64,000 nucleotides of DNA from Otariodibacter oris (GCF_009684715.1 NZ_CP016604.1:1317262-1381261), one strand, 5' to 3'. Counted from the stretch's first letter, positions 1 to 10,130 are shown. Notes: generated by a model not told the origin, from the sequence alone. A program made the numbers and translations.

Positions 1-814
1 TTGGGCAAGCAATAAAGTTGATCCCTCGAGATCGAATACGTAGTGATTTTAAAATATCAAAGCCAACCTTAATTTCTTCAACAGGATCGGCTGCTAAAGA
101 GATACGTAATGTATCACCAATACCCTCTGAAAGAAGCAAGCCTAAGCCTATTGCAGATTTAACCGCACCTGCTCTTGCTCCACCTGCCTCAGTAATACCT
201 AAATGCAGAGGTTGTTTAATTGCTTTTGCAAGTAAGCGGTAAGATTCAACCGCTAAAAAGACATCAGAAGCTTTTACACTCACTTTGAATTGATCGAAGT
301 TGAGACGATCAAGAATTTCCACATGGCGTAATGCTGATTCAAGTAAAGCTTCAGGTGTAGGCTCACCGTATTTTTCTTGAATATCTTTTTCTAATGAACC
401 CGCATTTACTCCAATTCGAATTGGAATATTTTTATCTCTTGCACAATCTACAACAGCACGAATACGTTCTTCTTTGCCGATATTACCTGGATTAATTCTC
501 AAGCAATCAACACCATATTCTGCTACTTTTAATGCTATACGATAGTCAAAATGAATATCGGCAACTAAAGGCACTTTGACTTGCTGTTTTATCAGTTTAA
601 AAGCTTCTGCTGCATCCATTGTCGGTACAGACACACGTACGATATCGGCACCAACACGCTCTAGAGACTTAATCTGTGCTACTGTGGCTTCTACATCAGT
701 AGTACGAGTATTCGTCATTGATTGTACTGCAATAGGAGCATCGCCCCCCACAGGCACATTTCCCACATAAATCTTTGTCGATTCACGACGTTTAATAGAA
801 GGTTCTTTTAACAT
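1..814 (-). CDS. ispG: 4-hydroxy-3-methylbut-2-enyl-diphosphate synthase, 3'-truncated by window edge
   Basis: The reverse strand from the ATG at 814 is open to the left edge, about 271 codons. It reads [20 protein letters not shown] at the start, then an [12 protein letters not shown] segment, LRINPGNIG and [20 protein letters not shown], all typical of IspG/GcpE. IspG makes HMBPP from MEcPP in the non-mevalonate isoprenoid pathway and carries a [4Fe-4S] cluster; the cluster cysteines lie in the C-terminal part that is mostly outside the window. The gene starts 4 bp after the rodZ stop, so the two are almost certainly cotranscribed, as in E. coli and Haemophilus. Confidence 0.95.
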   Translation of the reverse strand, partial: MLKEPSIKRRESTKIYVGNVPVGGDAPIAVQSMTNTRTTDVEATVAQIKSLERVGADIVRVSVPTMDAAEAFKLIKQQVKVPLVADIHFDYRIALKVAEYGVDCLRINPGNIGKEERIRAVVDCARDKNIPIRIGVNAGSLEKDIQEKYGEPTPEALLESALRHVEILDRLNFDQFKVSVKASDVFLAVESYRLLAKAIKQPLHLGITEAGGARAGAVKSAIGLGLLLSEGIGDTLRISLAADPVEEIKVGFDILKSLRIRSRGINFIACP

Positions 815-818
815 TATT

Positions 819-1919
819 TTAATTCGCTAAAGGTAATCTGAAACGAGCAACTCGTCCATCTAATTGCATAGGAACTTCTTGCCCTTTATAATAAATTTTC
901 ACATTAATTGGTGCGCCAACAGTTAAACGATAATTTTCATTATCATTAAAAGTTAATATATCTCCTGGATTATAAAGCTTTTCTGCTAATTTCTTATTAT
1001 TTCCATCACGTACTGTCAACCAACTTTGTGCATTAATCACTTCAATACGTAATTCATCATTATTGATTACAGCTGGTGTTACTTCTGTCGTTTCTTCTGC
1101 TGTGGATTCTACTGGAGCAATTTGCTGTAGAATATTAACTGGCGTTGTTGACTCTTCTGTAGTTACAGATGTCACAGCTTCATTCATGTTCTCTTGGGAA
1201 GTTGAAGTATTTTCTGTTGTAGTTATAGCTACAGCAGTAATTGAACTTGCTTGTTCAACTGGAGAAGATTCAACCACAGTACCAGTCGCATTTACAGCTG
1301 AATTTGGGATCTCTGCAGAAGAACTTGCAGTTGTAGCTTCAGATACAGCATTATTTTTTTCAGATGTTATTGCTGGTGAAACATTAGATAAATCAATTGA
1401 ATTTGACTCAGATGAACTGCTTGTTGTAGGTAGAGGTAACGATACAGCTGAATCTGAATTTTCAGATAACTGAATTGACTCGTTAACTAACTGTTCATCA
1501 CCATTTTGAGTCTTTTGATGATCTTGCCACCACCAAGCTAAAGTCATACCAATAGCAGATAGCAACACTAACCATGTCAGTATTTTTACCCAGCGAGTCT
1601 GAGATTTATGATTGTTCGTTACTTTAATTGGCTTAAGTGGTCGTTTGGCTTGCTTGGGAATCGTTACTTCACCATAATTGACAGAGCTAATCAATTCCTC
1701 AGGTAAACGCAAGAATCTGACATAATTACGAACATAACCTCTAACGAACGTTGGTGGTACATTTGCTAAAATAAAAATATCATTTTCTAAAGAATCAATA
1801 TGGGATCTTTTTAGATTTGTTTGTTTAGCTGCTTCTTCAATACTGATATTGAGGCTTTCACGTGCATATTTAAGTTGCTGTCCAAGAGACAGTGTTGATG
1901 TTGTTTCAGTCATTATCAT
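819..1919 (-). CDS. rodZ: Cytoskeleton protein RodZ
   Basis: Predicted protein of 366 residues. An N-terminal helix-turn-helix of the HTH_25 type (about residues 10-75, with [20 protein letters not shown]) faces the cytoplasm. It is followed by a basic linker, one membrane segment near residues 109-131 ([20 protein letters not shown]), a long Ser/Thr-rich periplasmic linker and a C-terminal beta domain of the DUF4115 type (about 290-362). In the family RodZ links MreB to the elongation machinery and sets rod shape. The start may be the ATG at 1919 or the one two codons later at 1913; the Shine-Dalgarno does not decide. It is directly upstream of ispG. Confidence 0.92.
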   Translation of the reverse strand: MIMTETTSTLSLGQQLKYARESLNISIEEAAKQTNLKRSHIDSLENDIFILANVPPTFVRGYVRNYVRFLRLPEELISSVNYGEVTIPKQAKRPLKPIKVTNNHKSQTRWVKILTWLVLLSAIGMTLAWWWQDHQKTQNGDEQLVNESIQLSENSDSAVSLPLPTTSSSSESNSIDLSNVSPAITSEKNNAVSEATTASSSAEIPNSAVNATGTVVESSPVEQASSITAVAITTTENTSTSQENMNEAVTSVTTEESTTPVNILQQIAPVESTAEETTEVTPAVINNDELRIEVINAQSWLTVRDGNNKKLAEKLYNPGDILTFNDNENYRLTVGAPINVKIYYKGQEVPMQLDGRVARFRLPLAN

Positions 1920-2019
1920 CCACTTTTTAAAGAAAAATTGTAGGGAAGTTTAAAGGCGTATGGATTGTTTTGCAATCTTCATTATGTCAAGAACCGCAAA
2001 TTTATAGAAAGTTCCATAT

Positions 2020-2075
2020 AAGCGGTGAGATTTTCTCATACATTTACAAAAATGAAATATTTTATTTCACCGCTT
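2020..2075 (-). terminator. Inverted uptake-signal pair, possible sppA terminator
   Basis: AAGCGGTGA at 2020-2028 and TCACCGCTT at 2067-2075 are reverse complements around a 38-nt AT-rich loop, just downstream of the sppA stop on the reverse strand. Paired uptake-signal cores commonly act as hairpin terminators in this family. The stem is short and the loop long, so the call is tentative. Confidence 0.4.
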
Positions 2076-2096
2076 GGTCGCATTATACTACACTCG

Positions 2097-3962
2097 TCAG
2101 TTTATTGTTCCACAGTTTAAACAATATAAATAGGATTGTTTCGGATCGTTAAACTTACTCAATAGATCCGCTTGCTGTTTCACTTGACTCGCTAGTGGTA
2201 AATTAAGTAATTGTGTTAACTCTGTTTTCATATTCATTTTAAAATCACGCATTACCTGGCCAAAAAATGAATCATCTGTGTAAATAAACCATTGTGTAGC
2301 AAAATTATCAATCTCATCTTTTCCTTCTGCAACTTGATGTTGATTGATTAAAGTTACCATTTCATTATAGGCATCATCAAAATCACCTAATTTGTCAACT
2401 AAACCTTTATCTAATGCAACTTCACCCAGCCAAACTTGCCCTTGAGCTACTTTATCTACATCTGATTTTGACATATGTCTTCCTCTGCTCACTAAATCTA
2501 AAAAGCGATCATATCCACTTTCAATACTAATTTGCATCAATTCAGCTTGTTCTCTCGGTAATGTTTTTAGCAGAGATTGGCTTGCAAGTGATGAAGTAGA
2601 GACTCCATCTTGGCTTAAACCTAACTTTTTAGCGGTATTTTCAAAAGTTACAGCAAGACCGAATATACCAATGGAGCCTGTTAATGTTGTAGGGCTTGCG
2701 ACAATTTTATCGCTAGTTGCAGCAATCCAATAGCCACCAGATGCAGCCATTCCCCCCATAGAAGCAATCACAGGTTTACCACTTTTCTGAATTGACTCAA
2801 CTTCTTGTCGAATCAATTCTGATGCCATAGCACTTCCGCCTGGACTATTAATCCGCAAAATTAAGCCTTTTACATTTTCATCTTCTTTTGCTTCTCTTAA
2901 TAATCTAACAATGGTATCGCTACCTGCTGAATCTTCATCACTATCGCCTAAAACAATTGCCCCCTCAACATTCACAACTGCAATTTTATTTGGCCCATTA
3001 ACATTAAATCTATCAGGAAGATGGCTAACATAATCAAAAAAATCAATATAATTATAATCACCTTCTGGATCTCGCCCAAATTCATCAATCAGCATTTGAT
3101 GAATCTCTGCATTAGTCGCTAATTCAGTGACTAATTGACGAGATAATGCAAACTGAGCGTCATCACCATTCGCTTCTTTAAATTGAGCAATATATTTAGA
3201 GGGTTCTGGAACGATTGATTCAGGGTCAATCTGTCTATTAGTAGCAATGCCATTTTTAAAATTTTGCCAAGCTGCGGAAAGCCATAAGGTTGCATTTTCT
3301 TTTGCTTCTGGAGACATGTCATCGCGAATAAATGGTTCTACAGCAGATTTATAAGTCCCTACACGGAAAATATGTGGCACAGCCTCTATTTTGTCTAATA
3401 ACGTCTTAAAATAAACCGTTTCATAGCTCATGCCATGTAAATCAACAAAACCCGCTTTATTTAATAAAATTTTGTCTGCAAAACTAGCTAAAAAATATTG
3501 TCTCTGAGAAAAATAATCCCCGATGGCAATAACAAGTTTATTCTCTGCTTTAAAGTCGGTAATAGCTTTGCCTATAAATTCTAAAGAAGGTTGATCCCCC
3601 CCTTCAAAAAAGCTTAAATCCAACACTAAACCAGTGATAGCATCATCGTAAGTTGCCTTTCTGATTGCGCTCACTACATCAAATGTAGAAATTTTAACGG
3701 GTTCACTCCCACTACCAAACTCACTTCTTACAAAACGACGAAAATCACCAAAATCATCATGATTATCAGCAAGATATCCATCTAAATTTAATCGTAACGC
3801 CCCTTTATCAAAAGGCATGGATTGATTTGACGAAGTAGGCTCCTCAGACAAAAGCCCCCAAATAGAAAAAACAAAGAGCACAAATAAAATAAAAAACAAG
3901 CTCATTACGAATTCTCTAATACAACGAAAAACACGATATACATTTTTAAGAAATACTAGCAT
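2097..3962 (-). CDS. sppA: Signal peptide peptidase SppA (protease IV), 67K type
   Basis: Inner-membrane serine peptidase of family S49 that degrades cleaved signal peptides. I chose the ATG at 3962 (MLVFLKNVYRVFR, 621 residues) because a GAGAG ribosome site lies just upstream; the open frame runs further to 4007. An N-terminal membrane anchor (about residues 20-42) is followed by two tandem S49 domains. The lysine in the VGTYKSAVEPF segment and the serine in the GGMAASGGYW segment match the Lys/Ser catalytic pair of the long SppA form. INSPGGSAMASE precedes the nucleophile, as in the family. It appears to be a single-gene unit. Confidence 0.93.
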   Translation of the reverse strand: MLVFLKNVYRVFRCIREFVMSLFFILFVLFVFSIWGLLSEEPTSSNQSMPFDKGALRLNLDGYLADNHDDFGDFRRFVRSEFGSGSEPVKISTFDVVSAIRKATYDDAITGLVLDLSFFEGGDQPSLEFIGKAITDFKAENKLVIAIGDYFSQRQYFLASFADKILLNKAGFVDLHGMSYETVYFKTLLDKIEAVPHIFRVGTYKSAVEPFIRDDMSPEAKENATLWLSAAWQNFKNGIATNRQIDPESIVPEPSKYIAQFKEANGDDAQFALSRQLVTELATNAEIHQMLIDEFGRDPEGDYNYIDFFDYVSHLPDRFNVNGPNKIAVVNVEGAIVLGDSDEDSAGSDTIVRLLREAKEDENVKGLILRINSPGGSAMASELIRQEVESIQKSGKPVIASMGGMAASGGYWIAATSDKIVASPTTLTGSIGIFGLAVTFENTAKKLGLSQDGVSTSSLASQSLLKTLPREQAELMQISIESGYDRFLDLVSRGRHMSKSDVDKVAQGQVWLGEVALDKGLVDKLGDFDDAYNEMVTLINQHQVAEGKDEIDNFATQWFIYTDDSFFGQVMRDFKMNMKTELTQLLNLPLASQVKQQADLLSKFNDPKQSYLYCLNCGTIN

Positions 3963-4073
3963 TTTAACTCTCAAACAAAATAAAAAAGTTGTTGTATAAG
4001 CTACCACAAAAAAACACGAAAATTAATAAAATATGCTATGCTTTACCACAATTTTTCGCATGGAGATTCCATA

Positions 4074-4637
4074 ATGGAAGTATTAAATCTATTACAGCAT
4101 CGCCGTTCCAGTAAAAAGTTTAGTGATATTGCACCAACTAAAGAACAATTAGAGATTATTTTAAAATCCGCACTACGCGCTCCCGATCATGGTCGTTTAA
4201 AACCTTATCATTTTGTTGTAATTGAAAAAGAGAGTATGGCCCTGTTTGAAAAGCATTTAAAATCGGCAGCAATTGAATTTAAATTAGGTAACGAAATACT
4301 CGCAAAAGCGGAAAAAATTAGTCAGCGAGCGCCGATGATTATTGGCGTAGTCGCAAAAATTACAAAAGATATCGAGAAAGTACCCGCTTGGGAGCAAATG
4401 CTAACCGCAGGCTGCGCAACTTATGCGATGCAATTAGCTGCCAACGCTCAAGGATTTGAGACATGTTGGATCTCGAATAAATGGATCGATGGTTCAGATC
4501 TTCGCAAAGCATTTAACTGCCAAGAATCCGATAAAATTATCGGCTTAGTCATGATAGGATCGCCTGCCGATAGCGAAAGTATCACGCTAGCAAGTCATAC
4601 CGATGATACAACCCCTTTTGTGAGTTACCTCAAATAA
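4074..4637 (+). CDS. ydjA: NAD(P)H nitroreductase, YdjA type
   Basis: Short FMN-dependent nitroreductase-family protein of 187 residues. The start at 4074 (MEVLNLLQHRRSSKKFSDI) is preceded by GGAG eight bases upstream and gives the usual length of YdjA (about 183 in E. coli); the open frame begins earlier at 4038. The N-terminal RRSSKKF segment and APDHGRLKPYHFVVI match the FMN-binding region of this subfamily. The physiological substrate of YdjA proteins is not well established. epmC follows 5 bp downstream, so ydjA, epmC and kdsB probably form one transcript. Confidence 0.88.
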   Translation: MEVLNLLQHRRSSKKFSDIAPTKEQLEIILKSALRAPDHGRLKPYHFVVIEKESMALFEKHLKSAAIEFKLGNEILAKAEKISQRAPMIIGVVAKITKDIEKVPAWEQMLTAGCATYAMQLAANAQGFETCWISNKWIDGSDLRKAFNCQESDKIIGLVMIGSPADSESITLASHTDDTTPFVSYLK

Positions 4638-4642
4638 TTATT

Positions 4643-5209
4643 ATGCAACAAGATAATCATAATTATGAAGATTTGATTCAAATTTTTAATCAATGCTTTT
4701 CGGATAGTTATAATACAAAATTGGAAAAAGGCGGTGATTATCCCATTTATCTCCCAGCATTTTGTGATGAGGGAAAAATTAAGAGTGATCGCTCTTATAA
4801 TGTGATCTTATTTGCCCATGGATTTTATAGTAGTGCCTTGCACGAAATTTCGCATTGGCTAGTTGCGGGCAAAAAAAGACGAAAATTAGAAGATTTTGGC
4901 TATTGGTATGAGCCTGATGGCCGTTCTGAAGAGCGACAAAGAGAATTTGAACAGGTCGAAGTAAAACCTCAAGCAATAGAATGGATCCTTTCTACTGCGG
5001 CTAATTTTCGTTATTTCGCGAGTGCCGATAACTTAACAGGCAATGCAGGTGATAACACCGCTTTTAAACATGCGGTCTATGCTCAAGTGCAACATTATGC
5101 AGAGAAAGGTTTGCCTTTGCGTGCAGAAAAACTCAGACAAGCCTTGAGTCAGTTTTACAATACACCCAATTTTATTGATCTCTCAAAATTTGATATAACC
5201 AGAATTTAG
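4643..5209 (+). CDS. epmC: Elongation factor P hydroxylase
   Basis: A 188-residue protein of the YfcM/EpmC family. In E. coli EpmC hydroxylates the lysyl-lysine modification on translation factor EF-P. The sequence shows [21 protein letters not shown], whose HExxH-like metal site is characteristic, followed by [11 protein letters not shown] and [18 protein letters not shown] blocks conserved in the family. It sits 5 bp after the ydjA-like gene and 10 bp before kdsB on the same strand, which suggests cotranscription. The EpmA/EpmB partners and efp are not in this window. Confidence 0.9.
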   Translation: MQQDNHNYEDLIQIFNQCFSDSYNTKLEKGGDYPIYLPAFCDEGKIKSDRSYNVILFAHGFYSSALHEISHWLVAGKKRRKLEDFGYWYEPDGRSEERQREFEQVEVKPQAIEWILSTAANFRYFASADNLTGNAGDNTAFKHAVYAQVQHYAEKGLPLRAEKLRQALSQFYNTPNFIDLSKFDITRI

Positions 5210-5219
5210 GAAGGATATT

Positions 5220-5975
5220 ATGCAATTTACTGTAATTATTCCCGCTCGATATGCTTCAACTCGATTACCTCGTAAACCATTATTGGATATTGTAGGTAAA
5301 CCGATGATCCAACACGTGTGGGAAAAAGCCAAACAATCGGGAGCTACTCGTATTATTGTTGCCACAGATCATCCGGAAATTGTGGACGTGGTAACCAACT
5401 TTGGCGGGGAAGTTTGTTTAACTTCAGAGCACCATCAATCAGGTACCGAACGCATTGCCGAAGTTATCGACAAGATGGAAATTAGTGATGACGAAATCAT
5501 CGTCAATATTCAAGGTGATGAACCTCTTATTCCTCCAGTTATTGTTGCTCAAGTCGCAAAAAATCTTGATTCACACCAAGTAAATATGGCGACATTAGCG
5601 GTTAAATTAACCTCAAGTGAAGAACTATTTAATAAAAATGTGGTTAAAGCAGTAACAGATAAAAATGGCATCGCATTGTATTTTTCTCGTGCGCCTATTC
5701 CTTTTGCTCGCGATCAATTTCCCGCATGTGATGATAGCTTTATTGAGCAACAACCTTATTTGCGTCACATTGGACTCTATGCCTACCGAGCAGGCTTTGT
5801 GAAACAATATATAGCTTGGCAACCAAGTGCCTTAGAGCAATTAGAGTCTTTAGAGCAACTACGTGCATTATGGCATGGAGAAAAAATTCATCTAGAACTT
5901 GCTAAAGAAGCCCCTCAGGTTGGTGTAGATACAGCAGAAGATCTAGAAAGAGTACGTCAGATTCTATCTGAATAA
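5220..5975 (+). CDS. kdsB: 3-deoxy-manno-octulosonate cytidylyltransferase
   Basis: CMP-Kdo synthetase of 251 residues, the usual length. It activates Kdo with CTP for transfer to lipid A during lipopolysaccharide core assembly. [16 protein letters not shown] is the N-terminal nucleotide-binding signature, and [16 protein letters not shown] carries the metal- and CTP-binding aspartate region. [10 protein letters not shown] and RHIGLYAYR are further family blocks. A clear AGGA ribosome site (GGAAGGATATT) precedes the ATG. The gene ends before an uptake-signal core at 5983. Confidence 0.96.
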   Translation: MQFTVIIPARYASTRLPRKPLLDIVGKPMIQHVWEKAKQSGATRIIVATDHPEIVDVVTNFGGEVCLTSEHHQSGTERIAEVIDKMEISDDEIIVNIQGDEPLIPPVIVAQVAKNLDSHQVNMATLAVKLTSSEELFNKNVVKAVTDKNGIALYFSRAPIPFARDQFPACDDSFIEQQPYLRHIGLYAYRAGFVKQYIAWQPSALEQLESLEQLRALWHGEKIHLELAKEAPQVGVDTAEDLERVRQILSE

Positions 5976-6056
5976 TAACCCAAGCGGTAAGATCACATTC
6001 ATGATTTGCAAAATAATCGAATGATGTTACCGCTTATATTTTACATGGAGACATTT

Positions 6057-6473
6057 ATGTTAGGTAATATTTTAGGTTCTGTAGCATCATCAGTATTAGG
6101 TGGTGGAGAAGGGCAGTCAAAAGCAATACAGCTTATTCAAACATTGTTACAATCTCAAGGTGGGATTCAAGGCCTTATTGCAAAATTTCAACAAGGTGGA
6201 TTAGAAGATTTAGTTAAATCTTGGATTAGTACAGGGGAAAACAAGCCTATTTCTCATCATCAAATCGTCGATATCTTTGGTAAAGACAATTTAGATAATG
6301 CTGCACAAGAAGCGGGTATTGAGCAAGATGAAGCACCCAATTTACTTTCTGAATACCTACCAAAAATTGTAGATACGCTCAGCCCAGATGGAAAATTAGA
6401 TTTGGATAGTCTAAATACAAGCGATCTATTACAACAAGGTGCAAAAGCTGTATTTGGAAAATTGTTTAATTAA
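6057..6473 (+). CDS. yidB: YidB-like DUF937 protein
   Basis: Small protein of 138 residues from the ATG at 6057, which has GGAG six bases upstream; the open frame extends to 6006 without a ribosome site. It begins MLGNILGSVASSVLGGGEG and contains the repeated Gly/Leu/Gln-rich helical pattern of DUF937, with the end-segment LPKIVDTLSPDGKLD typical of YidB. The molecular role is not established in the literature I know. It stands alone between kdsB and the convergent mlaA gene. Confidence 0.85.
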   Translation: MLGNILGSVASSVLGGGEGQSKAIQLIQTLLQSQGGIQGLIAKFQQGGLEDLVKSWISTGENKPISHHQIVDIFGKDNLDNAAQEAGIEQDEAPNLLSEYLPKIVDTLSPDGKLDLDSLNTSDLLQQGAKAVFGKLFN

Positions 6474-6479
6474 AAAATT

Positions 6480-6509
6480 AAGCCCCTAATTTTTGTCCAT
6501 TAGGGGCTT
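6480..6509. terminator. Convergent terminator between yidB and mlaA
   Basis: Eleven-base perfect stem AAGCCCCTAAT / ATTAGGGGCTT with an 8-nt loop. On the reverse strand it is followed by a T-rich run (AATTTTTTAATT), which suits the end of mlaA. It can also stop yidB transcription from the other side. Confidence 0.8.
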
Positions 6510-6522
6510 ACTCTTCAGTGAA

Positions 6523-7275
6523 TTAGTCAATATTTTCTAATTCTTCTTCCGACAGTGTTTCTTGTAATTCACTGCTTGGCACTTTTCCATCCCTCACTTT
6601 AAAATCAAGATTTTGGAAATACGCTTCTCTTACTGTCGCATAAGGATCTTGTGATTGTTTTAATAACTCATCTTGATCTAATAAATTAGCTCTTGCATTA
6701 ATGCCTTGAACCCCTACTTTCGCTAATGTCCATGGCGTAGTAAGTAGCGATAATACAGGATAGGTTGAATCAACAAGCCCTCCCAAATCTTGACGAGGTG
6801 TTGCTGGCCCATAAGCAGGTAACATCACATAAGGACCTGTTGGTACATCATAAGTACCTAAAGCATGTCCAAATGAACGCTGCCCATTATCCAATTTCAA
6901 ATCATCAGTTAAACTAGCCCAGTCAAAGAGTCCACCTAAACCAAAAATAGAGTTAAACCAGAATCGAGTAAAATGGACCATCGCCTTTTGACCTTCACCT
7001 TCAACTAAACGATTAACAAAACTAGCAGGCTCATCTAAGTTATTTGCGACATTCACTAACCCTGTTTTAATTGGGCTAGGTACATAATCTCTCCATCCTT
7101 GTGCGACTGGTTTAAGTACATAGGGATCAAGATATTCATAATTAACCTTCCACATCGCACGATTAAACCCTTCAAAAGAATCAACTCTCTCACCAGTATT
7201 TGGATCTTGTGAAGATGAACACGCAACCAAAAAAGCAACCGAAGTTAGCATACAAACTGTTTTCAATTTACCCAT
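6523..7275 (-). CDS. mlaA: Outer-membrane lipoprotein MlaA (VacJ)
   Basis: Component of the Mla system that keeps phospholipids out of the outer leaflet of the outer membrane. The ATG at 7275 (MGKLKTVCML) is preferred over those at 7290 and 7284 because GGAG lies nine bases before it. A lipoprotein signal with lipobox LVAC is followed by FEGFNRAMWKVNYEYLDPY, GLVNVANNLDEPASFVN and GPYVMLPAYGPATPRQ, all hallmark MlaA blocks. About 250 residues, normal for the family. The start region abuts the gloC stop, so gloC and mlaA are probably cotranscribed. Confidence 0.94.
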   Translation of the reverse strand: MGKLKTVCMLTSVAFLVACSSSQDPNTGERVDSFEGFNRAMWKVNYEYLDPYVLKPVAQGWRDYVPSPIKTGLVNVANNLDEPASFVNRLVEGEGQKAMVHFTRFWFNSIFGLGGLFDWASLTDDLKLDNGQRSFGHALGTYDVPTGPYVMLPAYGPATPRQDLGGLVDSTYPVLSLLTTPWTLAKVGVQGINARANLLDQDELLKQSQDPYATVREAYFQNLDFKVRDGKVPSSELQETLSEEELENID

Positions 7276-7290
7276 AAAATTCATCTCCAT

Positions 7291-7920
7291 TTAATTCAAA
7301 AAAGGGTTACTTTTCTTTTCCTGTCCAATAGTCGTATGTGCACCATGCCCAGGAATAATAATGAAATCATCAGCTAAATCAAATAATTTAGAATGAATTG
7401 TATCAATTAATTGTTCAAAATTACCACCAAATAAATCAGTTCTACCTATACTATTTCGGAAAAGTACATCACCAGTAAAAGCAATTTTATTATTAAAATC
7501 AAAAAATCCAACATGACCTGGTGCATGTCCTGGTAAATGGCGAATAGAAAAAGTCAGCTCACCCACGCTCAAATTATCTGATTCATTTAACCAATAATCA
7601 GGTAAAAAAGCAGGAACTGGAGGAAAACCATATTCTTGACAGATTGTAGGAAGTTGCTCAAATAAAGGCTCATCATCTTGATGAGAACCAAAAACTTCAA
7701 CATCAAAGTATTTTTTTAGTGGTTCAACCGCCATTATATGATCTAGGTGACCATGCGTAATAACAAGTTTATCCACTTTTAATTGTTGTGATTCAACAAA
7801 TTTAATAATCTTTTCTGCTTCATCTCCAGCATCAATAATGACAGCATTCTTATTATTATCCCATACTACCGAACAATTTTGCTGAAAGGCACCAACAGGA
7901 ATAATTTGTAAATTAAACAT
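7291..7920 (-). CDS. gloC: Hydroxyacylglutathione hydrolase GloC (YcbL type)
   Basis: Metallo-beta-lactamase-fold protein of 209 residues. THGHLDHI near residues 55-62 is the metal-binding THxHxDH motif; further ligands are visible in RHLPGHAPGHVGF, the aspartate of AFTGDVLFR and the C-terminal IIPGHGAHT. The compact length without the C-terminal helical domain matches the YcbL/GloC type rather than GloB. The family hydrolyses S-D-lactoylglutathione in methylglyoxal detoxification. ycbK lies 14 bp upstream and mlaA immediately downstream on the same strand. Confidence 0.9.
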   Translation of the reverse strand: MFNLQIIPVGAFQQNCSVVWDNNKNAVIIDAGDEAEKIIKFVESQQLKVDKLVITHGHLDHIMAVEPLKKYFDVEVFGSHQDDEPLFEQLPTICQEYGFPPVPAFLPDYWLNESDNLSVGELTFSIRHLPGHAPGHVGFFDFNNKIAFTGDVLFRNSIGRTDLFGGNFEQLIDTIHSKLFDLADDFIIIPGHGAHTTIGQEKKSNPFLN

Positions 7921-7934
7921 TATACACTACCCTA

Positions 7935-8492
7935 TTAAGAACCTCGCCAAGTACGGACAGGTCCAGTATCTACATGAACAAAATGGCTACGAGGATAATA
8001 ACCTACACCACCACTCTTTAAGCTTTCTGCTACAGACTTAAGTTTAGCCAATGGAATATCTTTTATATAAAAATCAACAGCTTGGCCTTTAATATGATAG
8101 CTATTACTAGCAACTTGTTTAGATCGACGACGCATTGCAGCATTTGTTTTTGCAGAACGGTATCCACTCAAGATAAGAATTTCAGAATTTCTAGCTCCTA
8201 ACCGAGCTTGAATTTTAGTTAACTTGAAAAATAAATTGGGGTCAATTGCTTTAACTTGGTTAGTATGGCGATCTCTCATAATATAATTGAGTTTTTTTAG
8301 ATCAGCTTGTGAAAAACGCCCTTCACGATGTGAGGTAACTAAAGACTCTCCTGTATTTACATTATGCAAACGTAAAGAAAGGGGTTTCGGAGTTGATACA
8401 ATTGCCATAGCAAGATTAGATAAGCAACTCGAACCAAGAATCACTCCTCCAAGTGAAAGCCATCTTCGGCGCTGTACATCTATAGATTTCAT
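7935..8492 (-). CDS. ycbK: YcbK-like DUF882 murein-related protein
   Basis: Exported M15-like (DUF882) protein. The second of two adjacent ATGs, at 8492 (MKSIDVQRRRWL), is spaced correctly from GGAG; the open frame extends to 8528. The N-terminus RRRWLSLGGVILGSSCL followed by AMA resembles the Tat signal of E. coli YcbK. Zinc-ligand-like segments SYHIKGQAVDFYI and SHFVHVDTGPVRTW lie in the C-terminal half, as in D-Ala-D-Ala peptidase-like folds. A role in peptidoglycan is likely from its neighbour ldtD but is not proven. About 185 residues. Confidence 0.88.
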   Translation of the reverse strand: MKSIDVQRRRWLSLGGVILGSSCLSNLAMAIVSTPKPLSLRLHNVNTGESLVTSHREGRFSQADLKKLNYIMRDRHTNQVKAIDPNLFFKLTKIQARLGARNSEILILSGYRSAKTNAAMRRRSKQVASNSYHIKGQAVDFYIKDIPLAKLKSVAESLKSGGVGYYPRSHFVHVDTGPVRTWRGS

Positions 8493-8564
8493 CATAGCTC
8501 CATTATTTAAACGACAATGGGGTATCAAAATACCCCTTAATTTATATTATTAACTTATATTACT

Positions 8565-10022
8565 CTAGATCAGAGTACTTAACTTTGCCCAATCTAGCGA
8601 AATACTTGATACTTTTTTATCTAACTTGTAAATATCAGGCAATGTATGTACTTGCCCATTTTCTACCCATGCAGTCACATAATAAAGATAGACTGGATTA
8701 TCGGATTGAATACGAGCAGATGTTGTTTTTTTACTTTGTAATACTTTATTCTTACGTTGCTCTGACCATCCAGCCTCTTTTAATAACATCATTGCCAGTT
8801 CATCTGATTTTGCTACCCTGACACAGCCTGAACTTAATGCACGCATACTTCTACCGAATAATCCATGATTTGGTGTGTCATGTAAATAAATTGCATCGGA
8901 ACTTGGCATATTAAATTTATAACGCCCCAAAGCACTATCATCTCCGGCTTTCTGTCTTATACGATACGGAAAATTCTTTTTTGGATTATCATAAGAAGTC
9001 CAATCAATACTATAAGCATCAACTTTATTACCTTTACTATCAAAGAGTTCATACCCATTTCTTTCAGCGTAACCTGGATCTTTTCTCATTTTAGGCACTA
9101 AATCTTTATTCTTGATACTAGTTGGTACATTCCAAGGTGGATTAACCACAACATTGCTTAGCTTGCTATACATTACAGGTGTACGTCTATCAGTTCTGCC
9201 TACAATGACTTTTGATTGTAATGCCAGTTTTCCATCACGGAAATAGTAAAGCTGATAACTTGGTATATTGACAAAAATACCATTATCAAAGCTAGGAATT
9301 AAGCGTAATCGCTCAGCATTTAAAGCTAGATTCTGGGCAGAAACATTAGAATTTGTTGAGCTTGACGATAATAACTCAAACATTTTATTTACTGTTTCTT
9401 GATAGACATGATTTCGAGGAATTAAATCTCCAACAAATTGAGCTGAATAGCCAGTTTTTATCATGCTAATCCAAAGTTCAATATCTTGGTTAGATGGTGC
9501 TTTCACACTGTAGCTACCAAGATCATATAACCACTCATTAGCAAATTTTGATACATTTTTAGTGTAATACAAATAATCTAAAAAACTATCAGTTAGTAAA
9601 ATATCTCTTTCTAATTCAGAATTACTATTCAAAATTTGCTTCAGTGCCATTGTGGATTTCTTAGAAATACCACTAGCAGCAAATACTGCATATTCCTTCA
9701 AGAAAAGTTTTTCAGCCATTTTATCTTGCCATAATGGCATAAACTCATTTTGCAAATAAATTCCAGCCGTTGTCTTTAATAACAATAACTGATTATTACC
9801 TATTTCCTGCTGAACTCTTTGCTGTGCTACTGCCAATTGCTCAGCTGCAATCTTACTATTTTCTTGTTGAATAGCAGATTGGGCACTTCTTGCCAATTCC
9901 ATCGCTTTTTCTTGCTGAACCTTGAAGCTAAGTTGTGACAAAACATTATCACTAGCAATAGCAATAGTAGAAAAAGTGACACTCGATAGCATCACAAGAG
10001 GAAGATATTTTAATTTTTTCAT
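8565..10022 (-). CDS. ldtD: Murein L,D-transpeptidase, YcbB/LdtD type
   Basis: A 485-residue exported protein with a signal peptide (about residues 1-23, ending AIAS). The central to C-terminal YkuD domain contains YLHDTPNHGLFG and LSSGCVRV, the HxGxx...S-x-G-C-x-R active site whose cysteine forms 3-3 peptidoglycan cross-links. FVNIPSYQLYYFRDG starts the YkuD domain. E. coli LdtD is about 615 residues, while the Haemophilus homologue is close to this shorter size. It lies between ycbK and prc, an envelope-maintenance block. Confidence 0.92.
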   Translation of the reverse strand: MKKLKYLPLVMLSSVTFSTIAIASDNVLSQLSFKVQQEKAMELARSAQSAIQQENSKIAAEQLAVAQQRVQQEIGNNQLLLLKTTAGIYLQNEFMPLWQDKMAEKLFLKEYAVFAASGISKKSTMALKQILNSNSELERDILLTDSFLDYLYYTKNVSKFANEWLYDLGSYSVKAPSNQDIELWISMIKTGYSAQFVGDLIPRNHVYQETVNKMFELLSSSSTNSNVSAQNLALNAERLRLIPSFDNGIFVNIPSYQLYYFRDGKLALQSKVIVGRTDRRTPVMYSKLSNVVVNPPWNVPTSIKNKDLVPKMRKDPGYAERNGYELFDSKGNKVDAYSIDWTSYDNPKKNFPYRIRQKAGDDSALGRYKFNMPSSDAIYLHDTPNHGLFGRSMRALSSGCVRVAKSDELAMMLLKEAGWSEQRKNKVLQSKKTTSARIQSDNPVYLYYVTAWVENGQVHTLPDIYKLDKKVSSISLDWAKLSTLI

Positions 10023-10078
10023 TCTAAATCCGTGTTTAAAAATTTCGCATACTATATTCGTATAACTGCGTATAAATA

Positions 10079-10103
10079 CAGGTCGCTAAATTCCTACGAC
10101 CTG
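10079..10103 (-). terminator. Possible prc terminator hairpin
   Basis: CAGGTCG / CGACCTG, a seven-base stem with an 11-nt loop, lies about 28 bp past the prc stop. On the reverse strand it is followed by TATTTATAC, only weakly T-rich. Confidence 0.45.
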
Positions 10104-10130
10104 AGGACTGTTTCATTATAAACGAAATTT

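Noticed and set aside
1063..1473. Long Val/Thr/Ser-rich frame on the + strand opposite rodZ
   Set aside because: It is the antisense of the low-complexity periplasmic linker of RodZ and has no ribosome site or family features.
6491..6502. TTTTGTCCATTA in the yidB-mlaA terminator also occurs twice at the right end of the IS
   Set aside because: Only 12 bases are shared, the rest of the IS end is absent, and the sequence is explained as terminator loop and stem. Chance is the simpler reading.
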